Shown piece by piece: positions 45,291 through 54,572 of a stretch of DNA of 64,000 bases. Below the pieces are notes generated by a model. That model was not told the DNA's origin, did not search any database, and worked only from the letters and a program-made list of their open reading frames with translations. A program made the position numbers and the translations under genes. The stretch covers positions 1 to 64,000 of the forward strand of contig NZ_LLWC01000003.1 of NCBI RefSeq assembly GCF_001561995.1, in the 5' to 3' direction. This DNA comes from Polycladidibacter hongkongensis. Lineage in GTDB: Bacteria > Pseudomonadota > Alphaproteobacteria > Rhizobiales > Stappiaceae. Numbering within the stretch: the stretch's first letter is position 1; each line of letters opens with the position of its first letter.

Positions 45291-46373
45291 TCAACCGGTC
45301 GTGTACAGCCAGACGTAGGAAGTAAGATCCTGTTTGCGTAGCACGCGCATGCTGCGATTATCGAGAATATAGTCAGCACCGAATAGCTTGACGTGCAGGA
45401 CCGCATGATAATCTTCAACAGATCGATCATAAACCGCGACGACTTGCATGGCCCCGCGATCAAAACCAAGAGCTGCCAAACTCCAGTACTTCAGGATTGC
45501 GTAGTCTTCGCAATCGCCCTTGCCTTTGGCCAGAGTTTCATCCGGGCTTGCCCAATAGTCGGCTTGCCCCCACACCTCTTCATCACTTGCATATGTGAGC
45601 TGCCTGTTTACCATTTGGTTCACTCGGGCCAGTACGGGGCCGAACTGGTGTGGATCAAGCTGCACCGCTGAGCTTCGTTGGCGGCTGTTTTGGAAATACT
45701 CTTGAACCTCTATGCTTTCCTGTTCTTTTTGCCGATCTTCGCGCAGGCGCGGGGCCATTTGTGCTGCAATTTGTTGCCACCGCTGATCGAGCGCCGCAGT
45801 GGAGGATTGGTGAGCAGCTAAGTTCCTCTGCAGTTGTTTCTTGCTTAACGTCCCGCTGATGATACCGGAATTTGCAAGGCGGGCCCGCAGCGAAAGGGGT
45901 ATCTGCGCTACGCCTCCTTGAGGAGGTGCGGCGGCTTGCTGCTGAGATTTGTACTTATCAGTCGCAGTATGCAAGGTGCGTGCGCGCTGATGGCGCGCTG
46001 TGTTTGGCCGTGAAACTTTTATGACCAATTGTTCTTGGCGTTGGCTCGCAATCACGCTTTGACCAGTGGTTAGGTCCAGTGTCCGTTGATAGTCATAGGC
46101 CACTGGCGTGGAGGCCGCATGTGCTTCTTGACCAAAAACGTGCAGCAACAGAACAACCAGCAGAGCGAGCGCTGAGATATATCCAATTGCTATGCCGAGC
46201 TCCCGCTGGGGCTTTGGCTTTAAAGATGACGGTGAGATGGAGAAAAGATGATGGTCACCTCTATTTAATGATTGAGGCAACAGCCGGTCCAAAAGACTGG
46301 CAATGATAAGCGACATAGATGCGCGCCTTGCGATATACGCAATGCAACGGCGAAATAAAAATTCTCTAAACAT
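45291..46373 (-). CDS. lapG: LapG-like periplasmic cysteine protease (BTLCP family)
   Basis: Bacterial transglutaminase-like cysteine protease that cuts LapA-type adhesins and releases them from the cell surface. The protein has one membrane anchor (about residues 62-85) and the catalytic triad Cys288 (GKGDCEDYA), His323 (YHAVLHV) and Asp338 (ILDNRS); the acidic calcium-site residues near the Cys are present. At 360 residues it is longer than typical LapG because of an N-terminal cytoplasmic extension and a ~100-residue periplasmic linker. ATG 46373 is my choice. It is the last gene of the export operon. No LapD or LapA gene is in the window. Confidence 0.87.
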   Translation of the reverse strand: MFREFLFRRCIAYIARRASMSLIIASLLDRLLPQSLNRGDHHLFSISPSSLKPKPQRELGIAIGYISALALLVVLLLHVFGQEAHAASTPVAYDYQRTLDLTTGQSVIASQRQEQLVIKVSRPNTARHQRARTLHTATDKYKSQQQAAAPPQGGVAQIPLSLRARLANSGIISGTLSKKQLQRNLAAHQSSTAALDQRWQQIAAQMAPRLREDRQKEQESIEVQEYFQNSRQRSSAVQLDPHQFGPVLARVNQMVNRQLTYASDEEVWGQADYWASPDETLAKGKGDCEDYAILKYWSLAALGFDRGAMQVVAVYDRSVEDYHAVLHVKLFGADYILDNRSMRVLRKQDLTSYVWLYTTG

Positions 46374-46411
46374 AACCCGACGCCCCAATTGTTCTGGCCG
46401 GGTTTTGAGAA

Positions 46412-47737
46412 TTATCGTTCCCTTAAAGCCTCGGTTCGAACTTTATTTATAGGCTTTAGAAGGTAACCTAGAACGGTATTTTTGCCAGTTAATATATCTA
46501 TACTGGCCACCATTCCCGGTATTATTGGTAAACGTTCCGTTTCACTTTCCAAGTAGTTCTTTTCCGTGCGCACCAATAGTTTGAAGTAACTATTTCCCTG
46601 TTCATCTTTGTTCGAGTCTGCACTAATACGTTCTAGTGTGCCTTTTAAGCCTCCATAAGTTGAGTAGTCATAGGCCGTGATTTTTACCGTAACCGGTTGG
46701 CCGGGATGAAGAAACGCGATGTCCTGCGGGCGAACCTGCGCTTCAATGAGCAGCGTATCTTCCAAGGGCACCAACTCTATGAGTGCTTCGCCCGGCTGCA
46801 CCACAGCTCCAATTGTGCTGATTTTGACATGGTTAATTATGCCATGAACAGGAGAGCGTAGTTCCGTCCGTTTGGCCCGATCCTGTGCAGCCTGTAAGGT
46901 CTCGGTGGCGATAGCGCGTTCTGCCTGCGCTGCACTTAGTTCTTCTCTGGCGCGAGTCGCAAAATTGGAGCGAGCGCTGCGTAGCCGCTCGCTGGCTTCA
47001 TCCAGCCCTGATTTCGCACGAAGTATGGACGCCTGTGTAATGGCCAGCTGCCCCTGCATTTCGCTGAGCTGTCGCTGCAATCTAAGAAACTCGATTTCGG
47101 GCAATACCTTGCGTTTAAATAGCTCGGAATTGATTTCCACCTCTCGTGCAAGCAGCGAGATAGAGGCATTAAGCTTGTCGCGCTCGGCTATGAGCTGCCG
47201 GCGCTCTTGCGTGCGTTGATTTGCCTGCGCCTGCAGCACAGCAAGATCATTGGAAAGTTGTTGTTGGCGAGCGAGAAAAACCTGCTCTTCTGCGGCGAGG
47301 AAGCCACGGTAGAGCTCGGGTTGCTTTTTCGCTTGTTCGCCAGCAGCGGCAAAGTCCGGCAGTTGACCTGTGGCCTCTGCCTGTAAACGGAACACGCGCG
47401 CATTCAGCGAACTATAGCGCTGTTCAACTTCACCAAGCTGCGCGGCGAACAGCGTGTCTTCCACCTGCACCAGCACATCCCCTTGATCAACCACTTGGCC
47501 CTCTTGCGCATTGATTGCAAGCACGATGGAACGCTCCGGCGCTTGTACCACTTGCAATTGGCGAGATGGAACAACGCGGCCTTCGCCTCGGGTAACCTCT
47601 TCTAGCTCTGCCATGGATGCCCAGAGCAGTGCCGATCCGAGCAATAACAAACCGAGATACAGAATTCGGCTGGCGGCGCGGGGAGGGCGGGTCCGCAATG
47701 CATCGCGAAGATCGGTTGCATAATTGGGCTTGATCAT
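46412..47737 (-). CDS. lapC: LapC-like membrane fusion protein of an adhesin exporter
   Basis: HlyD-family adaptor of 441 residues: one membrane helix (about 25-45), lipoyl half-motif (VVQAPERSIVLAINAQEGQVV), long coiled coil (about 95-290), second lipoyl half (LRSPVHGIINHVKIST) and C-terminal barrel ending IDILTGKNTVLGYLLKP, which is typical of LapC and TIGR01843 proteins. Its ATG overlaps the stop of the ABC gene (ATGA), so the two are coupled. Confidence 0.92.
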   Translation of the reverse strand: MIKPNYATDLRDALRTRPPRAASRILYLGLLLLGSALLWASMAELEEVTRGEGRVVPSRQLQVVQAPERSIVLAINAQEGQVVDQGDVLVQVEDTLFAAQLGEVEQRYSSLNARVFRLQAEATGQLPDFAAAGEQAKKQPELYRGFLAAEEQVFLARQQQLSNDLAVLQAQANQRTQERRQLIAERDKLNASISLLAREVEINSELFKRKVLPEIEFLRLQRQLSEMQGQLAITQASILRAKSGLDEASERLRSARSNFATRAREELSAAQAERAIATETLQAAQDRAKRTELRSPVHGIINHVKISTIGAVVQPGEALIELVPLEDTLLIEAQVRPQDIAFLHPGQPVTVKITAYDYSTYGGLKGTLERISADSNKDEQGNSYFKLLVRTEKNYLESETERLPIIPGMVASIDILTGKNTVLGYLLKPINKVRTEALRER

Positions 47738-49962
47738 AGTTCGGCCCTCTCATGTTGCTTGGAGCGTTCTGCGCCTTTTCGTTGCAAGTCGGCCAACACT
47801 TGATCACGCGGTCCGTCGGCTACAACGCGCCCGCCATCCAGAGCAATCAGCCGGTCAGTAAGTTTCAAGAGAGACAGGCGATGGGTTGAAATAAAGATCG
47901 TCATGCCAGCGGAATTAAACTCTGCAAGACGCTGCAACAGGCGTTCTTCTGCCGCCATATCAAGGTGCGAGGAGGGCTCATCAAGAAACAGAACTTGAGG
48001 GCGTCGCAGCAAAATGCGCGCCAGCGCAACAGATTGTTTTTGACCACCGGAAAGCAGTCGCCCGCCCTCGCCAACGGGCATATCATAGCCTCTGGGGTGA
48101 GCATTGACAAAATCCTCAACGCCCGCAAGGCGCGCGGCATGCAAAATATCATCATTGCTGGCATGGAGCTGCCCCATGGCAATGTTCTCCCGCAGCGTGC
48201 CCGAAAAGAGAACGTTCTCCTGCGAGAGAAAGCCAACACCATTGCGCAAATCGGCTGGGTCAAATTGGCGAGTGTCAATTCCATCTATCAGCACGGAGCC
48301 GCCTGAGGGATAGTAGAGCCCACACAGCAACCGACCTAGTGTAGATTTACCAGCGCCGACACGGCCAATTAGGCCAACTTTCTCTCCTTGACGGATGTTC
48401 AGGCTGATGTTCTTCAACGCTTCGGTTTCAGCGTCCGGATAGGAGAAGCTGACATCTTCCAGCTCAACACCGCCACCGGCGACAGCACGATTGACGTATG
48501 TTTTGCCCAATGTGCGCTCTGTCGGGATCTTCATGAGTTGATCGAGCATATGATAGGAGTGCATCGTCTGGCGCAATCGGGTGAGGGCACCGGCCACAGA
48601 GGCAAGCGGGGCAAGAACGCGACCAGAAAGCATCATGGCCGCAACAAGCGCGCCCATGTTCACCCGGCCTTCATTCACAAGATAAACGCCCCAAATTACA
48701 ATCAAGACCGAAACCATCGCTTGCGTAAAGCCGGTCAGTGACTGTGCTAGCGAGGACCACTTTTTACCACGTAAAAGCGCACTCGCACTCGCCGCGACAG
48801 AGCGTTCCCATTTGGTCTGCATCTGAGCTTCGGCATTTAAAGCACGCAAAGTGTCCATATGCGCAACACTTTCCACCAACACAGAGTGTCGTGCCGCGCT
48901 TTCCCTTGTGGCGCTGGCGACAGAGCCCGCCAAAGGCGCTTGCACCAGCAAATTGATAGCAATCACAACCGGCACGGCTGCAAGCGGGATCCATGCGATC
49001 GGCCCGACCACAAAAAACAGCGCTCCAATGAAAATGCCGATAAACAACAAATCAATCAGAGCGACCAGTGAGGAGGAGGTAAAAAACTCCCGCACGCTTT
49101 CAAACTCTTTGATCTGGTTAGCGAATTGCCCGGTAGAGCCGGGCCTCTGATCCATGTTTAAAGCCAAAGCGCGTGAGAAAATGCGGCTGGCCAGTTCAAG
49201 GTCTGCCTGCTTCCCTGTGATGTTTATTATATTGGATCGTGCTGCTTTGAAGATACCGTCAAATGCTAATGCCAGCATTACCCCTGCTGCCAACGCCCAA
49301 AGTGTTGGCAGAGCATAATTTGGCAATACACGATCATATACATTCATCACAAAAAAGGGTGAGGCCAGCGCCAACAAGTTGATCAGCAATGCGGCCAACG
49401 CGATATGCAGATAGTCTTTCCAGAACGATCCAACAACAGACCAGAACCAATGCCCTTGGTCTTGTGCGCCTGAAGCGCTGAAACTGTCGCTTGCAGTCCC
49501 TATTGAATTAAAGAAGACACCGGAACCGATGTATAGTTGCTGCAATGCTTGCAAGCTCATTTTTTCCGGTTGCTCTGGCACTAGTGGATCTACGAGTGTG
49601 GCAATACTGGCTGTCTCATCCAGTTGCGTGAGCAGACGCAGCCCGCCGTTTTCCAAGATCAAGAGTGCAGGCAATGCAATCCTTGGAATTTCCTTTAGTG
49701 GCTTTTTAAGAATAACCGCCTGCAAGGCACAGTTTTTCGCTGCTCGACCGACAAGCTTGATCGGCAACGGTCCGCTTGCCACAGGCAAGCCTGCAAGGAT
49801 AACAGAAGCGCTAGCAAAGTTACCAAAGTGTCTTGCTATGTAGCGCAGTGCCTCCACTAGCGGATCTGCAGGCGCATCAGATGATTGCGCGTCAGCCGGA
49901 GCAGCGTCGGATCCGCCTGCTGATGAAGACGTGCTTTTTTGTGGCGTAGGCAAGTTTTCCAC
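47734..49962 (-). CDS. lapB: LapB-like type I secretion ABC exporter with C39-like domain
   Basis: ABC exporter of 742 residues. The N-terminal ~30-150 is a C39-like domain without the catalytic cysteine, a docking module for large adhesins. Six membrane helices follow (about 190-470), then the ATPase with Walker A GRVGAGKST, signature LLSGGQKQS and Walker B VLFLDEPSSHLD. The start is GTG 49962. Structure and neighbours match LapB. This is a different subclass from the exporter at 24414-26294. Confidence 0.92.
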   Translation of the reverse strand: MENLPTPQKSTSSSAGGSDAAPADAQSSDAPADPLVEALRYIARHFGNFASASVILAGLPVASGPLPIKLVGRAAKNCALQAVILKKPLKEIPRIALPALLILENGGLRLLTQLDETASIATLVDPLVPEQPEKMSLQALQQLYIGSGVFFNSIGTASDSFSASGAQDQGHWFWSVVGSFWKDYLHIALAALLINLLALASPFFVMNVYDRVLPNYALPTLWALAAGVMLALAFDGIFKAARSNIINITGKQADLELASRIFSRALALNMDQRPGSTGQFANQIKEFESVREFFTSSSLVALIDLLFIGIFIGALFFVVGPIAWIPLAAVPVVIAINLLVQAPLAGSVASATRESAARHSVLVESVAHMDTLRALNAEAQMQTKWERSVAASASALLRGKKWSSLAQSLTGFTQAMVSVLIVIWGVYLVNEGRVNMGALVAAMMLSGRVLAPLASVAGALTRLRQTMHSYHMLDQLMKIPTERTLGKTYVNRAVAGGGVELEDVSFSYPDAETEALKNISLNIRQGEKVGLIGRVGAGKSTLGRLLCGLYYPSGGSVLIDGIDTRQFDPADLRNGVGFLSQENVLFSGTLRENIAMGQLHASNDDILHAARLAGVEDFVNAHPRGYDMPVGEGGRLLSGGQKQSVALARILLRRPQVLFLDEPSSHLDMAAEERLLQRLAEFNSAGMTIFISTHRLSLLKLTDRLIALDGGRVVADGPRDQVLADLQRKGAERSKQHERAEL

Positions 49963-50023
49963 CTCAAGGGCAAGAGGGGCGTGGCGTTTGTTTGCCTAAA
50001 ACGGCAAACAGTGAGAACAGCAG

Positions 50024-50053
50024 CGGCGCCTCGTGCAAAAGCAAAAGGCGCCG
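50024..50053 (-). other. Hairpin between lapE and lapB
   Basis: A perfect 8-bp stem CGGCGCCT with AGGCGCCG and a 14-base loop, 22 bases past the lapE stop on the minus strand. It has no proper T run and may set the ratio of the outer membrane channel to the inner components. Confidence 0.55.
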
Positions 50054-50075
50054 TGAAAACTGAGTGCTCGAAAAA

Positions 50076-51434
50076 CTATTGACGCAGCGGCTCTAGTTGG
50101 AAGGCCGCAGGTTGCGGCAAAATGGAAACGTTGTCGCGTGTATCTGCCACGGACTCAGCCGGGGGTGTCACGCCCATCATCGCGAGAAGATTGCCGGTTG
50201 TTCCTTGTAGTTGATAGGTGGAAAATGTCAGTACAGACTGTGCCGAAAGCAAATTAATCCGGCTGTTAAACAAGGCGTTCTCCGCATTAAGCAAGTCAAG
50301 AAGAGTGCGCTGTCCAACGTTGTATTCGTCCTTGTAGCCCTTCACGACCTTTTCGTTGGCTGCAACGGTTTGGCGCAGTGCGGCAATACGTTCGCGGGTT
50401 GTTTGAACTGCCGCCCAGGAGCGTTCGACAGCTTCGCTTGTCTCTCGTTTGGCGCGGTCTGCACGCGCATGTGCCTGTGCGAGTTGTTCGTAGGCGCGGG
50501 CCGAAAGAGCGGTGTCGCGGCCACCGCTGTAGAGGTTCCAGCGCATTCTCAGCATGACCCGGTAATCGTCGCGGCGGCCTTCAATGCCATCAACGTCGTC
50601 GCCTACGGCTGCTCTCCCTTCGAGAGAGACCCGTGGAAAGAAAGTGCCTTTTGAGCCTTCAGCCCGGAATGCGTCAGCGTCGACATCAGCGAGTGCCGCT
50701 TGAATAAACGGGTTGTTTTGTCCGGCTATGGTGAGCACGGATTGCAGGTTATTGCCCGGGGATTTTATTGCAGAGACAGGTTGTAGGTTAGAAGGATTTT
50801 CGCCGACCACCCTACGGAATTTCGCCATAGTATCTAGTAGGGATTTACGCACTTCTGCGGTGATCAAGCGGGTCGCTGCGACGCGCTCCTGCGCTTGAGC
50901 AAGGTCCGCCGCACCGACAGATCCACCATCAAAGCGCGCTTTAACATCGCTATAGAGTTTTTCATGGCGTGAAGTGTTGCGCTTTGACAGCGTTAGTACG
51001 CGCTGGTGACGTAGAATGTCGATATAAGCCTCAATCGCATCCAGTGCGGTGGCCTCGCTGCGTTCCAACACGCGAAGTGCGGCCCCATCTACGCGCGCAC
51101 TTTGGCGGTAGACTTCGTTGGTAGAATAGAAGCCATCGAAGAGTAACTGTTCTACGTTAACCTCAATTTGTTTCGCGGTACGCCATTTGCCCTTGTCCTT
51201 ATCGCGGTGGCGGCGTTCAGGACCGATATAGCCTGCTACATTTAAGGAGGGCATGAAGGCTGCCTGAGCGGAACGCAAATCCTGACCGCGGGCTCTTCGG
51301 TTTGCAGAGGCTTCCAAAATATCCGGATTGGTATGAACCGCACTTTCTACAGCGTCACGAAGGGACATCGCGTGCCCTGATACACTAGAGGCCAAAGTAA
51401 ATGCGCAGGCCAACGCAAGACATCGGAATTTCAT
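50076..51434 (-). CDS. lapE: LapE-like outer membrane channel, TolC family
   Basis: Outer membrane efflux protein of 452 residues, first gene of the operon. It has a Sec signal (to about residue 22, VSGHAM), then the start SLRDAVESAVHTNPDILEA typical of type I channels for adhesins, and the two helical repeats with NVGQRTLLDLLNAENALFNSR, a hallmark of TolC/LapE. The open frame extends to 51482, but ATG 51434 gives a normal signal peptide and has GGAG upstream. Confidence 0.92.
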   Translation of the reverse strand: MKFRCLALACAFTLASSVSGHAMSLRDAVESAVHTNPDILEASANRRARGQDLRSAQAAFMPSLNVAGYIGPERRHRDKDKGKWRTAKQIEVNVEQLLFDGFYSTNEVYRQSARVDGAALRVLERSEATALDAIEAYIDILRHQRVLTLSKRNTSRHEKLYSDVKARFDGGSVGAADLAQAQERVAATRLITAEVRKSLLDTMAKFRRVVGENPSNLQPVSAIKSPGNNLQSVLTIAGQNNPFIQAALADVDADAFRAEGSKGTFFPRVSLEGRAAVGDDVDGIEGRRDDYRVMLRMRWNLYSGGRDTALSARAYEQLAQAHARADRAKRETSEAVERSWAAVQTTRERIAALRQTVAANEKVVKGYKDEYNVGQRTLLDLLNAENALFNSRINLLSAQSVLTFSTYQLQGTTGNLLAMMGVTPPAESVADTRDNVSILPQPAAFQLEPLRQ

Positions 51435-51891
51435 TCCCCAGACTCCAAACTTGTCGCTTTTTGGGGATCTGACCAAAATCAAGGCGCATCATTTAACGAC
51501 CCTAAAGTCACTATGTGCACTAGGTAAATATATGGCTATGATCCCGAAAATGATCCGTAGTATTGACATAGTTGAAACATGTTATGATGTAATTATCAAC
51601 CATCAGATATAGCTGGATATTAGTCCAAAAAATTTGGTAGAGGTAATTGATTAATTTTTATCAGCATTTATATTTGGTAATTCATTTGTATTGTTGTTGC
51701 GAGTTGTTTGATTATTGAATCTAAAAGAGTAATTTTCAAAATTCAGTCGGTTTGGATTTAGAGTGGTGCGTGCAGCGCGTTCAACGGCTCAACTAACCTT
51801 AACGAATGATATAGATAAAATTGTAATTAAAATTTCTAGCGCGAGCAAATTTGATCCGATGTTTTAGAATCATGCCCATTTTTAACTGAAG

Positions 51892-51926
51892 AGGGGAACG
51901 GCGTCTTGGGGTGATACCGTTCCCCT
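51892..51926. other. Hairpin next to the GC-rich island
   Basis: A perfect 10-bp stem AGGGGAACGG with CCGTTCCCCT and a 15-base loop. On the minus strand it follows the GC-rich segment and is itself followed by CTTCAGTTAAAAA, on the plus strand by TCTTGG. It could end a small minus-strand transcript, but neither side has a true T run. Confidence 0.45.
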
Positions 51927-52321
51927 TCTTGGCAAAGAAGCACTACGGAGGAATTGGAGTGCCTCAGCTCCCAAACCCAGAGGAGGGCCCTGACAAACAG
52001 GTCTGGGCTTGGTTCGATGGGCCGGGGCTGGAGAGTGGGGTGGAGTGGTGCGCCCCGGCGCCATCAAATTGATAAATTTAGGTGTTGCTAGAAAGCGACA
52101 GGATAGTTGGTGCAACTGCACTGCCGTTCATCACTATGCTGCACCTGAGGCAATTCTCATTGATGCAAAGATTTGGGGGGTGTGAACGGCTTAATTACAA
52201 TAAAGAAATTTAGTTTGCTACGTTTAGAAGGCCTCCCAACCTAATTTTACTTTCTGTCCCCCTAGGGGGTGTTGTCTCTATAGCGCCACCATATCACTTT
52301 ATTTTGTAGTGTAAATTAAAA

Positions 52322-52339
52322 AATGTAATCGCTTACATT
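52322..52339. promoter_or_regulatory. LacI/GalR-type operator-like palindrome
   Basis: AATGTAA-TCGC-TTACATT, seven-base arms around a central CG-containing spacer, which is the symmetry and core of many LacI-family operators. It lies about 400 bases upstream of the betaine transporter operon. No LacI-family gene is in the window. Confidence 0.45.
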
Positions 52340-52738
52340 ATTTCATTATCACTATTTATCTCGTAATAAACAGCTAGTCGCAACCTATTCTAATTCATAG
52401 GTAAATCTTTGTGTTCATTTATAACGCGCTGGATGGCTTGTGAAACAAGCTGGGTAAAACCTGTTACAATTCATCAGAATCAGGCGGAAATTCGTCGCTT
52501 TTTACGCATGTGTATTACCGGCCTTGAGAGAAGTCTTCCGCAGAGAAACACTTAATTTTCAATCATTGAATGGATAAGGTGTTGGCTACGCAACGCGCCT
52601 CTCAGTAGTTACTCCATATATGTCGATGTTTTGATTTTTTGCGTCGACTACATGATACTTCTTTTCATTTCCATAAAATAGTCTGTACCTGTAAGTCTAC
52701 AAATGCAGTATGCATTACTGGGCTTTAGGGAGGGACAG

Positions 52739-53389
52739 ATGGATATATTGGTATTCATTCAGAATAACATTTGGGCAATTGCCAATATGACGATGGAGCA
52801 CATTTCCGTTGTTGGTGTCGCCGTTGGGCTTGCTATACTTACAGGCGTGCCACTGGGTATAGCGATAACTCAAAATCGGGTCGCCGCCGATATTGTTTTG
52901 TACGTCGCATCTATTGTGGTCACGATTCCATCTATTGCACTGTTTGGGTTGTTGATACCCGTGCTATCGATAATTAATCAGGGGATCGGTTGGCTACCAG
53001 CGGTGATTGCCATTTTGTTGTATTCCCAATTGCCGATCATTCGCAATACTTATACCGCAATCACAAACGTTGATCCTGCCTTGAGAGAAGCCGCGCGCGG
53101 GATGGGCATGACCCCTTTTCAGCGCCTTCTCAAAGTCGAAATACCGATTGCGATCCCGGTTATCATGGCTGGTGTCCGCACGGCTGTCGTTATGAATATT
53201 GGTGTCGCCGCTATTGCCGCCTACATCGGAGCAGGTGGGCTCGGCCTTCTTATATCCCGAGGTATTAGTCAGACAGACCCGCGCCAGCTTATCGTTGGAG
53301 CTGTTGCGGTATCTTTGCTCGCTATTGTTGCTGATTGGGTCCTTCTGAAGGCACAAAAATTCCTCACCCCAGCTGGCCTAACTCGATAA
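52739..53389 (+). CDS. Betaine-type ABC transporter permease (OpuCB/ProW-like), first
   Basis: Inner-membrane permease of the OpuC/ProU compatible-solute family, 216 residues, six helices, with the EAA loop DPALREAARGMGMTPFQRLLKVEIP. ATG 52739 has GGGAGGG just upstream and is preferred to ATG 52703. It opens an operon permease-ATPase-permease-binding protein, the OpuC order found for glycine betaine, choline and carnitine importers. Confidence 0.92.
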   Translation: MDILVFIQNNIWAIANMTMEHISVVGVAVGLAILTGVPLGIAITQNRVAADIVLYVASIVVTIPSIALFGLLIPVLSIINQGIGWLPAVIAILLYSQLPIIRNTYTAITNVDPALREAARGMGMTPFQRLLKVEIPIAIPVIMAGVRTAVVMNIGVAAIAAYIGAGGLGLLISRGISQTDPRQLIVGAVAVSLLAIVADWVLLKAQKFLTPAGLTR

Positions 53390-53417
53390 TAAGTCCAAGC
53401 TCATAAAGGTAAAAACA

Positions 53418-54572
53418 ATGATCCAGCTTGAAGATCTGACAAAAACCTTTTCTACCCCCAATGGGCCTGTTGTTGCGGCAGATAAAGTGAATATGACCGT
53501 TCCGACGGGTGAAATATGCGTTCTTTTGGGCCCGTCAGGATGTGGTAAAACAACTGCCCTCAAAATGATTAACCGCTTGATTATGCCCACGAGTGGTCGC
53601 ATTTACATCAACGGGGAAGATACGACCCAGTTAAACAAATTTGAGCTGCGTCGTCGAATTGGGTATGTCATTCAACAAATTGGCTTGTTCCCTAATATGA
53701 CCATTGAGGAGAACATTTGTGTTGTTCCCAAAATGCTTGGTTGGGATGCAAAGAAAGCAAAAGAACGCGCTGCTGAACTAACAGACTTAGTCGGTTTGGA
53801 TCCCCATCAGTTTCTACACCGCTTCCCTAAAGAACTCTCTGGGGGTCAGCAGCAGCGTATTGGTGTTATACGCGCCTTGGCAGCTGACCCGCCAGTTATG
53901 CTGATGGATGAACCTTTTGGTGCAATTGACCCGATCAATCGGGAGATCATCCAAAACGAATTCTTAAAGATGCAAGAGGTGTTGAAGAAGACGATTATTT
54001 TTGTGAGCCACGACATCGATGAAGCGGTAAAAATGGCTGACAAAATCGCTATCTTTAGAGGCGGGAAAATAGAGCAATATGATAGCCCTAGCCAGGTTCT
54101 TGCTCACCCGGCCAATCCTTTTGTTGCTGACTTTGTTGGTTCTGATCGGACGCTTAAACGTCTGCGCCTGCTCACTGCTGTTGACGTGCGTGATATTGAT
54201 GCGCCTGTCGCGTCTATGCAAGCAAGTGTTGAAGAAGTTCTTGTCTCGGCGAAATCCCATGCAAACCGTATCGTTGTCTTGATTGATGCAGATCGACATC
54301 CAGTTGCATATGTAACTGCAGACGAGTTGTCTGGGGCCACTGGCGTCGTGAGCGACTTCGCGCACGACTTGCCAACAACAGTTCCTGTTGGTGCAGATCT
54401 GCGCGCTGTTGTTTCGGAAATGCTGTCCCATGACACGATGTGGATTACCTGCGTAGATGAACGGGGCCATTTTGCCGGTGTTGTGACTCAGCCGGCTGTT
54501 ACGGCTGCGTTGGGTCAAAAAAGCAGCAGTGTCCGTGATCAGGCAACCGATGCGAGGCTCGCGAATGTTTAG
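53418..54572 (+). CDS. Betaine-type ABC transporter ATPase with CBS domains (OpuCA/ProV-like)
   Basis: ATPase of 384 residues with Walker A GPSGCGKT, signature LSGGQQQR and Walker B VMLMDEPFGAID, followed by a pair of CBS-like domains (about 255-375), which in OpuA sense ionic strength. Its stop overlaps the ATG of the next permease. Confidence 0.93.
   Translation: MIQLEDLTKTFSTPNGPVVAADKVNMTVPTGEICVLLGPSGCGKTTALKMINRLIMPTSGRIYINGEDTTQLNKFELRRRIGYVIQQIGLFPNMTIEENICVVPKMLGWDAKKAKERAAELTDLVGLDPHQFLHRFPKELSGGQQQRIGVIRALAADPPVMLMDEPFGAIDPINREIIQNEFLKMQEVLKKTIIFVSHDIDEAVKMADKIAIFRGGKIEQYDSPSQVLAHPANPFVADFVGSDRTLKRLRLLTAVDVRDIDAPVASMQASVEEVLVSAKSHANRIVVLIDADRHPVAYVTADELSGATGVVSDFAHDLPTTVPVGADLRAVVSEMLSHDTMWITCVDERGHFAGVVTQPAVTAALGQKSSSVRDQATDARLANV

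Larger units (their letters stand above)
51435..52738. other. 1.3-kb intergenic region with structured and operator-like elements
   Basis: No gene can be supported; the frame at 51882-52121 lacks features. The region is AT-rich except for a GC-rich island at about 51940-52065. It holds a hairpin (51892-51926), a perfect palindrome CCCCCTAGGGGG (52258-52269) and an operator-like inverted repeat (52322-52339). Both flanking operons must have their promoters here. Confidence 0.5.

Noticed and set aside
51882..52121. 79-codon minus-strand frame in the 1.3-kb gap
   Set aside because: It spans the hairpin and the GC-rich island, is Pro/Arg-rich and lacks a start signal.
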